Shown: positions 10,949 to 23,520 of the stretch, one piece after another
Layout: each line of letters opens with the position of its first letter
How positions within the stretch are numbered: the stretch's first letter is position 1
Source: Piper betle
Lineage: Eukaryota; Streptophyta; Magnoliopsida; Piperales; Piperaceae
Length of the DNA stretch: 64,000 nt
NCBI GenBank assembly: GCA_033002965.1
Contig: JAURVB010003320.1
Location: forward strand, 62,001-126,000
Direction of reading: 5' to 3'
The notes under the pieces: generated by a model
Told to the model about the DNA's origin: nothing
Databases searched by the model: none
The model's input: the letters and a program-made list of their open reading frames with translations, nothing else
Program-made: the position numbers and the translations under genes

Positions 10949-12391
10949 ATTTCTAAGCATTTGATGAGTTTGCATTCCGAACTAATAGAACCGAATTTCC
11001 AAGATGTCTTTGGGCAGCCAATTTTCAAATCCAACCGAGCCTTAATTTTCTCTAAATTTGAACCAAACTAAACCAAGATATTTCAGTCCAATTTATTTGA
11101 AACTGATAATTATTATAACTATTGTAAAATTAAATGTTATTTTCATCATTATTAAAATTATATCATAATTTAACGATCATAATCATATTCTCAAATATTC
11201 TATATATAGAGATTGAGTTAACTGTCTCAAATAAATTATAAATATTAAAAAAACAATAACCCATGTAAAACATGAAACCTGTAGTGTTTTTTAAGAATTT
11301 TACGAACCAATTTTTTATGTACGGAAGAATTTTACCCGAGGTGAAAACCAAACTTCCTCCAAAACGAAACCATTGGTCCATTTAGTTAGTTTGAGCCAAA
11401 CTTTGCTCAACCAGACAGGTGTCCACAGACACGGACGCTCCTTTGTCCATGTTTGTCATTGTGGATATCGTCGTGCTCATATCCGCATATTTTTTGCGAA
11501 CATGGATGAATAAAGATATAAATACAGACATCGTATAAACTAATATGAATCATAATATTAACATAAATTAAAAAAATGTCAAAAATAAATATAAAGGGAT
11601 TTCTTTTACATGAATATAAATTTACCAATTTATTTTAAATGGATCTAATTTATATATTTTTAATTGTTACATATTAACCCCAAGACACACCATTTTCTTT
11701 CACTACACACTTAGGGGTTACTAAAATTACGAATCCGATTTACATTATTAAAATATATTGACAACGTAAATAATATTTTGTTGTTAATATACTATGAATG
11801 AAATTACATTTATTAATGAGTTTAAGCTATAAATTTAGTATGAATTTCTTCTATCATTTGTTTTTATAACTCACAAGCCTGTCAATTAGATTTACCTAAG
11901 TTAGAGGTGTGTAATTTGATTAATTGGCCTGTAGTGTTTTTTATGTTAAACCGTGAATCATATAGAAATTATGTAAATACAATTCATATTTAAAAAAGTC
12001 ATCTTATTAGCCCATTAATATAGATTTACAACTTGGATTGACAAGTACAATTGAAATTGGGTGTGAGTATATTGTTTTCGCTAAAAAGTTTGAGGGTGTG
12101 AAAGATACAATAATTTTCTTCTGCTTCATTGGTAAAAAATTGAAAAGGATGAGTATAGTGTTAGTCAAAGCTTTGCAAGGAGGATCTACAAATTTTATTT
12201 TTACTGTTTTTAGAATAGGTAATTAAGTTGTTTTGTGTTTGGTGAAATAATTACACTTTTTGCTTTATGTGCCCATTTGAATTTTGAGGTCTGTTTTCAT
12301 TATTGAATATTTTAAGCCTGTTTTGCACTTAAATTGAGTTCATACTTGCAGCATTAATTTTGTACTTTTATTTTATTTTATTTTCTCAAAG
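10949..12391. other. AT-rich intergenic stretch
   Basis: No confident gene. At 11030-11400 there are AACCAAACT/AGTTTGAGCC words at both ends that could be remains of a small inverted-repeat element. A short open frame at 12038-12226 precedes the RMD1-like pseudogene; its GCEYIVF word could be a weak remnant of an upstream exon, but I cannot support that. Confidence 0.5.
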
Positions 12392-13387
12392 AGTATACTG
12401 TGTTTGAGAAGTCACTTCTTAAAACATGGATGCGTGGATGCCCAGATTATATTATTCTCAGAAATCTTGATACAGATGGTGTCCGCATCATTGGCAGTGT
12501 GCTTGGTCAAAGCATTGCTCTTGATTACTATATTGAGCAGGTAAATTCTGATTATTGTGTAGAGGCAATTGATGGTGTGAGAAGTGTATGGTAATTGGTT
12601 TTTCCTCCGGGTCGATGGTATGATTGATGAATTTACCGACATCAATTGTAGAATGGAGAAAACTGGAACCTTTAACATGGAAAGAACGAAGCTTTTTCAG
12701 TTAGTTGGAAAGGCAAATTCAAGTTTAGCTGACGTAAGTTTAAAACTTGGCCTTTTTGAGCAGTAATCACTCACTCTTTTTCGTTTTTATAGTCATTGTT
12801 GCCACCTCCTTCATTTAAATGAAATTTTATAATATTAACATAACTCCTTCTATCCTACATCAGTGTTATATTTTTCTTCAGGTTTTAGTGTTTTATGTTA
12901 GTATGGCTATATATTGAATGATGTAGTTGACTGTATGTGCATTGTGGAACTGCTCTTCGGTCTGAGATAGCTTGGAGAAGTGCAAATTATGCTCAGATAC
13001 TAGAATATATTCGTGATGACTATGAGCTAGCTCAACGATTTGGAAGCCTTGATTTCAAGCTCAAATTTGTGGAGGTATCTTTACATTAAAAATGTTTTTT
13101 AGAAAAAAGTTATTGAATGATTTTATCGACACTTTTTAAGCATACGCATATGCTTTTTCATCCATTTACTAATTTGCATAATGGTGAAGTTGAGCTTTTA
13201 TTTCCAAAACTTAAATTGTTTGATAGATAAAATAATTTTGAACGGTTTTTTGGTGTTTTTACTTTTTTGGATTTTTTCTCTTCAGCACAGAAAGACAGGC
13301 CTTCTGGCATGGGGTATGATAGTGTTACTGCCTGTAGACAACATGATATGTGCTTGTGAGGTCATTCATCATTCCACACCCCCTTAA
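12392..13387 (+). pseudogene. RMD1 / RETARDED ROOT GROWTH-like (DUF155) protein, decayed C-terminal half
   Basis: Four exon-like blocks spell the conserved C-terminal half of the DUF155 family. 12392-12540 gives DTDGVRIIGSVLGQSIALDY and ends at a GTAAAT donor. 12611-about 12764 gives DGMIDEFTDINCRMEKTGTF then KLFQLVGKANSSLADVSLKL. 12961-13074 gives SEIAWR..YAQILEYIRDDY then GSLDFKLKFVE, with a GTATCT donor. 13286-13387 gives HRKTGLLAWGMIVLLPVDN. Family members are mitochondrial or organelle-associated membrane-anchored proteins of uncertain biochemistry. The copy looks dead: the second and third blocks have GG where AG acceptors are expected, the short segment (HNxxFLQEIL) between the third and fourth blocks is absent, and no N-terminal half is found. 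A diverged active gene with unusual splicing is the alternative. Confidence 0.72.
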
Positions 13388-14230
13388 GGGGCGGTTGTTA
13401 CCCTTGTGGCTATATTATTTGAGCGGCAAGTGTGCCAGGTTGTGCAATTTCTAGGTTTTCTATACAGGCCACGACGATTGTGGAATTTTGGGGTTTTATT
13501 CATCTTTGAGGCTACATTATTTTAATTCTTTTTGTAAGAATTTTTGAGCTTATTACACCCATTTGGACTCAACATGCAATCTAGAGTTTCAGTTTGCTTA
13601 TCAAAGCGTAGGCAATTGTTGAAATTTAGGCTGGTAAGTTTCTCTTGTTAAAAATGTGTTGCCTGTGTAATTGCTACTAGAGAACAGCACTTGAGATGTA
13701 TTTTTATTTTTGCCTATGAGACTTGCAATGTATATTCATGAAACGGCATATAAAATATCTTGTACCGTATAAAGAGCTCGTTTTACTTTGAAAATCGCAT
13801 GTTTCTCCGATGAAGCAAAATCCTTGTGTGAAAATTTTCTTGTACTATAAACAGTGGTTAATGGTTTTGTTGCAATTACACACTCAATACTTGACCTACT
13901 GCAAATACCATTTTATAAGCAAGCAATTCAACTTGGATAGTAAGCATCACGAGTGTCAATTCTGATTTCGGCCACTCAAAATGCTTGAAAACGAATTAGC
14001 AACAACAATTTATGAATTTTAACAAAGAAACAAAATAATTCTGTCACACAAAAGGCAACCAATTTAAAGTAAGCACACTTGTGAATATTCGAATCTTTGG
14101 CATGCCAACAGCAGCTGTGGGAACAAAAAATCATCAGAATCTGAAAACAAAGGAGCTCACAGCGCCTAAGGCAAAGAGCACTGGCAGAAGCAAGCCTCTT
14201 GAGGAAATGGATGGTGAGCCGTTCACATTC
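13388..14230. other. Intergenic stretch between RMD1-like pseudogene and phytocyanin
   Basis: I see no gene, RNA or repeat here. Its distal part should include the 3' UTR of the minus-strand phytocyanin gene. Confidence 0.6.
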
Positions 14231-16047
14231 CTATGCGAGGCCGGGGCTGCTGCCGGAGGAGGCCTCTTTTTCCACAAGAATTGACACTTTCATCCCACCG
14301 TAGCACGTTCCCTTTGTGCAAATAAAGTAGAAATGACCAGTGTGGTTCAACTGAAGGTATGTCACAGTTTTGTTCCAATAATTTATGGGTTCCGTCGATA
14401 TGCATTGCTCATAAGCAGTCTCGTTCACCTGTGCAACATCGTATACATTCCTTTCGTATCGGAATCCTGCACAATATAGCCAGCTTAAGGTCATATACCA
14501 CATCATTAACCTATTAGCAGAATTGAGAAGTCATCATTGACGAGGTCTCGTCTGCATTGCCGAGTATGCCAACACAAACAGAGCAACAACACAATTAATT
14601 TCGTCAAATGTGCGAAAGTTAAGGCCTTATATATTGCAATTAAATAACTAGTCTTTTTTCAGCCATGAAAAAAACAAGAACCAGTAAAACTGGTAGTTGG
14701 CTATCAACCATCCTCTTCAATTGTTCTGTACCCGACACAACAACCGGAGTCTAAGCTGATTATTTCGTCTACTAAGAAAAACGCTCTTCTCAGGTTAGTG
14801 GTCACACTACTTTCCATCCTATAAATGTAGTAGGGTGGCCAAACTAGGCCCTCACTGCAAAAAAATTGGCAAATAAGCTTTCAGGAGGCGTTGCAAGCTT
14901 GTAAGAAGCGGAAGATCTGGGGGGTCCAATCCCAGATAGTGTGGGTACAGAACAGGCGGACGCGAGAATCAAGCCACATGACTTCGTTTCTTGTATAGTA
15001 TATAAACAAAGGAGGTCACGATGTACAGGGCAAAGGAAATAGAAAGAAGGGAAAGCTATGCACAAGAGAGGCTGTTACAGGTCAATTTCGTTGTCAATCA
15101 CTCAATGATGGCCCATATCAGCAGTTACAATAGTAATATAAAGTGTCACGACCCCTAATGCTAATGTATGCTCAGCTCCCTGTCCCCCTCTTTGTGTGTG
15201 ATAAAGGGAAGCTAAAAATGAAGAAAACGTAAAACTTTGAACTTAGATAACATGTACAAGAACAAAAAAGTTGAAATTAAAGTGAAGCTCAGAGATCTGC
15301 TTCCAAAGCATTGAGAAATTCATCCGAGGCAAGGATCCTTGCGTTAAAACTTTAAAGATACCGACTTTCCAAACCCATTCCGTTTCCATCACCAAGACAC
15401 AAATGAAAAACCAAAACTAAATGGCTGAAAACATGCTAAATTGACGGAAAAAAGTCACAAACAAACTAAGTTAAGCATAAATCAGCACTGAAATCCATCA
15501 AGCAGGGGAAACAAAAGGAGAACACAAAAGAGCCGAACACCACATTGTCCATCAAAATCATGTCCATGGTGCGGAATTGTTTATCCACCTTGTCGACAAA
15601 GTTAGTGTCCATCACTTGCAAAGTTCACTCATTTCTCAAATAGAAAGACGACAAAGGAAAAGAACAAATAATCACCAGCAACAAAGAAGAAAAGAAATTC
15701 ACAGATCCCAAGCTGTTTTAACAGAAAAAAAGAAAAAAAGAACAAGATCCAGCAAAAACACCACTGAAATCAAAGCTAGAAAAAATAAACAAGAAAAGTA
15801 AAGAAAAAGAAGGGAAGAGAGAGGGATGTCGAGAATCTACAACTATACCAAGCCAGTCACCAACGTAGAAGTGGGAGGTATTGCCCCAGCCGGTGTAGTT
15901 GATGTTAGGAGCCCAACCTTGCTTGTCCCCCACCATGTGTACCCCCTCCATCCCCGCCCGGCACGGCGCCGGCGCCCAGGCGGAGAAGGCCAGCGCCGCC
16001 GCCAGCAAGAGCAGGAAGGTGGAGCACCGGCCGCCCCCACTCGCCAT
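14231..16047 (-). CDS. Phytocyanin / early nodulin-like protein lacking copper ligands
   Basis: A two-exon gene: exon 1 15849-16047, exon 2 14231-14466, intron 1382 bp with GTATAG donor and TTGTGCAG acceptor. Phases join to a 144-residue protein. Residues 1 to about 31 form a hydrophobic signal peptide (LLLLAAALAFSAW). The rest is a single plastocyanin-like domain: HMVGDKQGWAPN, HFYVGDWLGFRYE, YEQC, GHFYFICTKGTCYGGMKV. The two domain cysteines expected to form a disulphide are present. In stellacyanin alignment the copper His between the FRY and DV motifs is Tyr and the His before the last Cys is Thr, so type-1 copper binding is not expected. It is probably secreted or at the plasma membrane. 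The tail (KEASSGSSPGLA) is short, with no clear GPI-anchor hydrophobic end. An in-frame Met at 16071 could add eight residues. Confidence 0.88.
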
Positions 16048-17376
16048 TGCCGCCCCTCCAAACAAACTCACGCGACAAGTGAAAGTGAAGACGGAAGGAG
16101 AGTTCTTGAGCTCCGCTGTCTTGTCTTTTATTATTAGATTTTGTAGAGAGAGAGAGAAGAGAGAATCTAGAGAGGGTGTGTGTTGAAGGAGAACAGCTGG
16201 GGGCCGTGTTGATACGCGGATACCCTCACATGGCCTTTGTCTTCCTCTTATTCTCTTTTATGCCACTTGTTTTTACCGTTGGCCACCGACTTTCTGTTTT
16301 TTTAAACAAATATTATTTTTCTTTTATACAAATTTTAAATTTTAAATCGGGTTCATGTTTTTCCACGTCAGATAGTTTTTGGTTTTTAATTAGAGATCGA
16401 GACTTTACTACACACAAAAATAGGCCTTTTCCTTCTTTTTTTTGAAAAAAAAATTATTTTTTCAACGTGATTTAGAGACTTTTTTCCAATATGCAGCTTG
16501 TATGGCATAGTTGGGATTTAGATCATTTTCCCTCGCACTCTATAATAATCAAGTTATTATTATTTTTTAATCCCCAAAGCAAGTTAATAGAGAATTGGAT
16601 AAATTAACCTTACATAGAACGAGTCCCCATCGCTAATGTTCCTCTACAGATTTTGACCCACCCAGAATCTGATCATGCTTTAAAAGTGTCGAATAGAAGA
16701 GGGAGGGCCAGAACGATAGATGGTGATGGATTGATTGTTTGAAAATTGAACCCATACACACATGAGTTTTGCCTTTGATTCCGCACAAACATGGGAATGT
16801 GGGCAACTTTCCACCAAACAAACGGAACGAAGTCAGGTGTTCAAGAAACTTCATACAAAACACCTTGAAAAAAAACCCCATCATCTACCAAGAAATCAAC
16901 ATAGTCAATAATCTTGTGTTATCATATAGGAGTAACAAAAAAATCTAGACGTAACGATTCAGCGTCAACTGCGAGAGAGATGAAATTAGTCTGGGTTGCT
17001 AATTCTTCACAATTACTTGTGTGCTGACCGGATCCAAATGAGGGGGCCATGGCTACAGCCTTTTTCATCCATTTCTTGCCCAAAGCTGATAAACCTATAG
17101 CCTATAGTAACTATATTACTAGCTGAACTAAAGACTCTTCAAAAGAGTAGTTTCACTGTTTCAGACTTGACTTATGCTTTTTTGCCCTCACCGTAACTTG
17201 ACTCATGCTACAAACAAAAAGAAAAAAACACTTCAAGCAATATTTCAAAATTTTATCTCATAAATAGGGAAAGATTTCCTGCAAAGCATTTATTTTCACG
17301 TTATCACATAAATAAGTAATAACTAAAGTAAACGTTTCACTGCATCACATAATAATATATATTCCGTCTGCATCAT
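16048..17376. other. Intergenic stretch, promoter side of phytocyanin and 3' side of GET3B
   Basis: CT/GA-rich leader sequence just upstream of the phytocyanin start (about 16140-16175 on the plus strand, GAGAGAGAGA) is a plausible 5' UTR or promoter element. The remainder is AT-rich with no gene seen. Confidence 0.55.
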
Positions 17377-20300
17377 TTATTTCCAAATTGTTTCACCCAT
17401 GAACTTCAGAGCTGGAATCCCTCTGATTTCAACATCAACAAGAGGTGATTGGATTAGTTTCAATTCCCGCAGCTCTGGGTCATTCTTAATCATATCAAGT
17501 GCACGTATTTGGTCCTGAAATAGAGAAATGTTAGTAAGAAAAATGAGTTTCCAGCTGACAATAACTAGTCGAACAAATGGTACAAGTAGTATGACTGTAA
17601 CAAAGTTTATGAGCCAAAACTTGACCACTGCTAGTATGGTCTGGAAACTATATATACCTTTCTTTTAATTGCACAGAACTTGCATTCTGAAGCAGAAGGC
17701 GGCAAAATCTGGTTAACAACCAGTCTGTTAACAGGAACATTTTCCTTCTTTAGCGAAGCACTTAACCTGGACGACTCACTAATTGCCATCACCTTCAGAA
17801 ATTAAGCAGGAGCTCATCACTTTCTCTAACATATATGAATTATTTTTCTTTTAAAGAAAAACATATTTAATAGATATGAATGATGCCGTGCTTTTACCGT
17901 AGGTATTGTGACGATGATAAATTCAGTTGAATTCACATCACGGAAGAGATCTCGTACTTTGACCATTCTATCTCTAAGTTTTTCTAACTTGTCAGACTGC
18001 AATAACAACACATCTTAATATTTAGTAATTGATAGGATTCTTAGAAAAAATATTAGTTAATTAATACAAAGCTTACAGCATCATCCTTGGGTTGCTGTTG
18101 ACCAAAAACAGATTTAATGGCAGATGTTGCTGATGATATCTTATTCCTCAGCTAAAATAGGAATTAACAAAAGAATGTAATACTCATTAAAAGCATCTTA
18201 TGAACAATATAAAATATGCCAAGAAAATTGAAGAATTTAAAGGGAAATCATCATTAACAGCCACATTAGAAAACTTGACCCACAAAAACATAATTAAACA
18301 ATATGTAGCAATTCTCAAGTTCTCTTTGGCTAAACACCAAAGTGATATTCATTTTCTTATTATATGTAAAAAGCCTTATTATACAGTTCCTCCTCTACTA
18401 GCATACCACCAGCAGCCTCAGGGTTCCTAAGTAGCTTACAAATGAGATTGGTTGTTGATAGCTCACTCCAACCACATGTGAGAGTTATGTAGTATACGAA
18501 GGGTCAGCGAAATGGAAAAGCTGAAAGAAGAACATGGAAGCTCAAGAAATCGTCAATCTTGAGCAGATTGACCGTAAAGGGCTTGCATGATGGCAACCAT
18601 TGTCATCAAAAGATGGTCATTGCAGTAAGAACTTTGAGAGGGATGGTTTAAGACATGAGCATTTTCATCAGGTGCAACAACATGAAATGAAAATTTAAAA
18701 AATATTCACCTTCTAGAATAAAATTGGCACACCAGTCATGTTTGACATGAAAATTCTGGACATGGTTAGCAGCAATATTTTCCCTAATTTAAAGCCTTTG
18801 AGTTAGCAGACACGGTAAGCTTTCCATCAAGTTTAAAGTAATAGCTTAACAAATTTCAGTCATCACATGATTATGCACAAACTTATTTTGTATGTTTCAC
18901 GTGCATGTGCTTATATGCAACAGACATTGAACATCATACCTTCAAAATCTTGCCAATTGATGCATCCAAGAAGTCTGGCAAAGATAGAAGCCGAAGAGTA
19001 TGGCCCTATTAAAACACATACATGAATAAGTAAAAGCCTCTTGTGGAATTTACCCACAGATCTAAAACAAGAGTTCGAATTAAACTTGTCTTACAGTTGG
19101 TGCAGTATCGAAGACAACACGAGTAAACATTTTATACTCTGGCGATTCTACAAATTGCATAACCTAAAAAGAAACTGAATCTTAGAAAAATAAGAAAGAT
19201 TTATATTTCTTCAAACACCTTTATTTTCAGCAAAAGAGGTGGGGAAAGTCTGAGAAATTTAAAACTTCAAAGTAAACTACCTTTGAGATGGCAATTGCCT
19301 CATCCAATCCAGGTGGAGGTGTGTCCAGCAACTCTCCAAGTTTTAGATCCCCTAACTTGAGAAAAAAAGTAAAAGTTGAATAAAAAAATCGAAGAGAAGT
19401 TCAACTTGAATTTATAGTGGCTCCATGCCCCCATCTTTCATTGAACAAAATAAACAAGACATAAATTTAATTCAGTTGTTTAAATAGAAATAATAGCTCA
19501 AACAAGGATAATACTTTATGTGGCTCCACACCACTTTTGCACGTTACAATAATTTTTTTAAAAACAACAGAAGTTCAAAAGGCATTAACATATAATATTT
19601 TGATTAAAAAAAGCTCCAGAAATTTGAAACTTTCAACCAACCAAACTGGACCCACTCAAATTCATTCTGGTTGATTCAAACCCCGTTTACACCTGATTTA
19701 GCAACCATTAATAACCAATTAAATAGAGATCATGATGATTAACATAAGTTTGCAGATGCATAAGCAACTCCTGCAGCAGAAAACTTGGCAATTATGTAAG
19801 ATTTAGATCAGTGAAGACGGACCATACTTTTTGTTGGCAACTTTGATCAACTACAGTTACTTATAAACTAAAATGTAACCTAAAAAACAAGTCAACACAT
19901 TAAACAGGGAAGGTGATAATATAAGATGCATGCTCGTATCAGTTTTAGTTTACCTGATCAGCTAGCATCTCAAGGCCCATGCTGCCCATAAAATCTTTGA
20001 CCCCCGTACCTCCACTTTTTGACTTGCAGTTCTAAATTCTTCCCTGGCCTTCTCAGGGTTAATCTACAAAAGGCGTATTTCATTAACAAAATAGTCAACT
20101 ATATATGTTTATAAAAGCATCAACTGCTTGCACGCATACCTCAAGAGCAAAAAGAGGAGAATCCATTCCACTGACAGGTACCAGCATTCCTCCACCCAGA
20201 TTCTAGATAAAAAAACATTAGTGGATATAGACAAATATGGTGTTGAAGAGCATTAGATAATGTTCATCCAGGTCCACTAGAATTCTAAGGCTTATAGATT

Positions 20301-21296
20301 GAACATTGGAATGGAAGCCTACTAATCATCTCTACATGTCTCAATGAAGAATTCATCTGATAAGCTGCTAAAACAAGACTTCAACTGAAATGAAAACTTG
20401 ACACTTGCCAAGTATCCGGAGATTTGAAATCTAAGGCAGAAACTACTAACAATAAGAATAGTGACTCTACTAAATTTATCCTATAATCATTCAATAACAA
20501 AAAGAAATAAGCATCATGTAGGAGATGAGAACCTGGTCAAAAGAGTCACTCAGAGAATGTGCAGGATCAGTGGAAACCACAATTGTTGGATGCCCATAAT
20601 TTGCAAACTTCACAGCAAGAGATGCAGCACAGCTTGTTTTCCCAACGCCTCCTTTCCCACCTAACATGTAATACCTGCGTTGAGTTCCAGCAGCCATTTC
20701 ATCAAACCCAGCAACTCCCTCCGCACGAATAGTTATTGGCCTCGCTGAAACTGGGATGGAGAGCAATGTTAAATCTAAAAACAATCCAATACCGGCATTA
20801 TAGCACTACTGCATTGTCCATGAAATCAAATGGTCCTTAAAAGAAATTTAGCATTTGCATTTTGATAGCAGTTAGTGGAAGGCAAGGAGTAGAAAGCTGG
20901 TTTCAATTGCTTCTGCCTCAGCAGGGTACTTAAGTGCTTCTGTGAAGTTCATTCAACACTTAATTCATAAGCAACAAAAAGGAACTGACTTTTTGGCACC
21001 GGAAACCCTGAGCACCCAAACAACTAACCGCGGCGCCGATGCCATCAGACATTCCAAAAACAGTCCAAAGCACCGAACTTTTAAGGTTCCCAACAAAGTT
21101 AAACAGCTCTTGCATCACAACCAAACTGTCAAAGAAGAAAAAAAAGTTTCGGGGAGGAGGAAGAGCGTATACCTCGAAACGATACCGCCGGCGACCTCGC
21201 ACGGAGGGGTCGGCGGAAAGGTCCGGCGGAGGAGCTGCGGAGGTAGAGATGGCAGTCGGTTTTAGAGAGAGAGGAGAGCAAAACCTTTATCGCCAT
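17377..21296 (-). CDS. GET3B: GET3B-like chloroplast ArsA/GET3 ATPase (one apparent 1-nt deletion in exon 4)
   Basis: Eleven exons fit: 21173-21296, 20533-20750, 20140-20202, 19954-20063, 19281-19355, 19095-19163, 18940-19005, 18077-18151, 17898-17996, 17658-17792, 17377-17514. All junctions are GT-AG and all phases agree except exon 4. The protein would be about 390 residues. Residues 1-45 look like a plastid transit peptide (Arg/Ser-rich). The deviant P-loop GGKGGVGKT is at 72-80, FDTAPTGHTLRLL from about 215, and the CxxC zinc motif CKFC at about 337-340. The family is a homodimeric ATPase handling tail-anchored membrane proteins; the organellar GET3B branch acts in the stroma. In exon 4 the sequence 5' of 20016-20020 reads in frame, but an A5 run (A6 expected) shifts the frame before [19 protein letters not shown] call it a CDS because everything else is intact. 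Confidence 0.88.
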
Positions 21297-21556
21297 GGCC
21301 GACCGACGTCTTCGAATGGGAGAAGCCGCGGCCGTGAACGGCGCAGGTCGGAAGTCGCCGTCGCCGGCAACCCAACCAGCAAGAGATGCCTTCTATACCC
21401 GAAAACGACCCGGCTCGGTTCTCGGACGGACAAACATCATAGATATGTCCATGGTCCATATACCATGTCCAAAACATTAGAAGGTCAAGACCAGCCCAAA
21501 CCCTAACGTCCTCCCACTTTCCTCGTCGGAACCCTAATCGGCACCGCCGTCGGAGT
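21297..21556. promoter_or_regulatory. Divergent promoter region shared by GET3B-like and MED30
   Basis: Only 260 bp separate the two start codons, which face away from each other. The sequence is GC-rich and has no obvious TATA box, as is common for housekeeping genes. It must contain both 5' UTRs. Functional sharing is inferred from spacing alone. Confidence 0.6.
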
Positions 21557-23083
21557 ATGGAGATGGGAGACAATGCGACGGCGAGGAGTGCGCAGGAGCT
21601 GGCGAGCGAGGGGCAGAAGCACCTGGAGGATACCATCGAGGCGGCGTACCAGATACTGTCCTCCATGAACGATGAGCTTTGCAACCCGGTGTTGTGGACC
21701 AAGTCTTACACGCCCAGCGGTGGCGACACCCTGACTTCTCCCACCCGCCGGAGATGGGAGGCAGTGCTCTCGATGAGGCCCGCCGGCGTTATAAGGCGGC
21801 GGTTGCTTCCCTCCGAGCTGTTCTTGCTGCCATTCCCAATGCCCAAAAGGTTGTCCATTTTTATTCCTGAACGCAAGTTGCAATTTTTTGTTTTTTTGTT
21901 TTTGTAACTTGTAAATGCATGACAAGTGATTCGTGTAGATTCAGAGCATATTATTATAACATATAAATTGAAATGTTCTTACAAGCTATGATCAATTTTT
22001 ATGGGGAAGTTTTTCGATCTCTAGTGGTTAATTGCAGCAAGGAAAGAAGTAGATCGGGTGAAAATTTTTATTATACAAGTGTGAACTGTTGAATGTTCCA
22101 GGTTTTTCATTGTAAATATGGTTATTGAAATTGCATTCACTTGACATTTTTGTTCTTTGTGTGACTGCAATGGCAATGGGCGTGTCTTTTGCTTCTGAAT
22201 TATGTAAACACCTGTGAATTATGCATCTAGTTCAATTTTAGCTCGCAAATGGGAGACAGAGTTGCAATCTTTATATATACTGTAATTTGTGATTGTTTTC
22301 TTCATTTGTTTCTAGAACGATTCAATTTTTTTCTGTAAAAAAAATTCTATGATAAGTTATTGTTAAACTATATGTCTTTTGCTGCTGATTGACTTGTTTG
22401 TAAATGTGAAGCTTGAGTTTGCTTGTCTTATTTCTAATATGGTGATTTTGCATCTCTATTCAGGGGACTCCACAAGAGACAGGATCTGGTGTTAGCAATG
22501 TAGATCCAAACGTAGATGAACTTTTGCTTGAAAGATTAGAAAATCACATCAATGAATTAAAGAAGGTTTTTCTCAAAAAAATATTTCTGATGAGCTCTTT
22601 ATTTAGTTTTAATGCTTAAACTGGTGATTGAGGCATTTGCCTGTTCTGGCGCTTTTTTCTTTTGTTGTTGAACGTAGGTTGTAGGTCTTTACAAGTATAA
22701 TGCATTTTTTAACTGGGCGAAAGATTTGATTTTAGCGACTATAGTATTATTTATACTTGTATGGTAAAAAAATTGCAGTTGTAAAACAAATATTTATTGA
22801 ACAAACATGTAGTTCATAAACATGCGTTGAGTTGCAGTTCTGAAACTGGCAAGATGTAAATTTACACATCTCATTGTGCGTCTTAAGTGACTGTATGTCA
22901 TTTTTTAAAAGTGTTTTGGTTATGTATGGTGTTGTTAGATAGCAGCAAGTGTGATGATTGGGTTTTCGCTTTCTTTGATTGCAGGAACTCACAAATAAGA
23001 ACAAACATGTAAAAGTTCTTATTGACCAGCTGCGTGAACTTATTGTTGACATTTCCACATGGCAAAGCCCTTGTTCCATCTGA
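21557..23083 (+). CDS. MED30: Mediator complex subunit 30 (one apparent 1-nt deletion in exon 1)
   Basis: Three exons: 21557-21849, 22464-22565, 22985-23083, with good GT-AG borders. Exon 1 begins [19 protein letters not shown], then [20 protein letters not shown], the core MED30 helix. It continues in the next frame with [19 protein letters not shown] and [11 protein letters not shown]. Exon 2 gives [16 protein letters not shown] (coiled-coil). Exon 3 gives [20 protein letters not shown] and a stop. The expected length is about 164 residues, normal for plant MED30. MED30 is part of the Mediator head/neck that links activators to RNA polymerase II. The frame change lies at about 21731-21748 (CTGACTTCTCCCACCC) and is repaired by one added base; as written, translation ends at 116 residues. 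It is divergent from GET3B. An upstream in-frame start is not seen; a second Met two codons downstream is an alternative. Confidence 0.88.
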
Positions 23084-23520
23084 TTTTAAAACTTTACATA
23101 TCAATCCGCTTTTATTGTGGCGTTGATGAAAAATAGGGCTCCCATTTGTTCGGACAACAAAATGAAAAAGGTAAATTAAATTACTGCAATTTATGTTTTC
23201 ATTCAATTAAAATTTATTTATAAATGTTGGTATCTATCACTAACATAAATCAAAACACAACATAAATAAAAATTACAAATTATACTATTATAGCTTTTCT
23301 TTTCACTCAATGAAAACTTGTCCTTAAAATTAGTGCTCATTTTTTAAATTAGTCCTTATACTTGGAAATAAGAGAGAAACAAGACAAAAGAATTGTAATC
23401 TACGTATTCTAGCGAAGCGAAGCATACAAACTTCAAGTCACAACAAACCAATGGAAGAATTAAAAATCTTATAAGCAACTGTCTTTGAGTGCAACGGCAC
23501 CTGTAATCAAGATTGAATTG
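23084..23520. other. Intergenic stretch downstream of MED30
   Basis: Holds the MED30 3' UTR and AT-rich sequence. Nothing else recognised. Confidence 0.55.

Noticed and set aside
12038..12226. Short ORF as upstream exon of the RMD1-like gene
   Set aside because: Only a weak GCEYIVF resemblance, with no splice sites that join it in phase.
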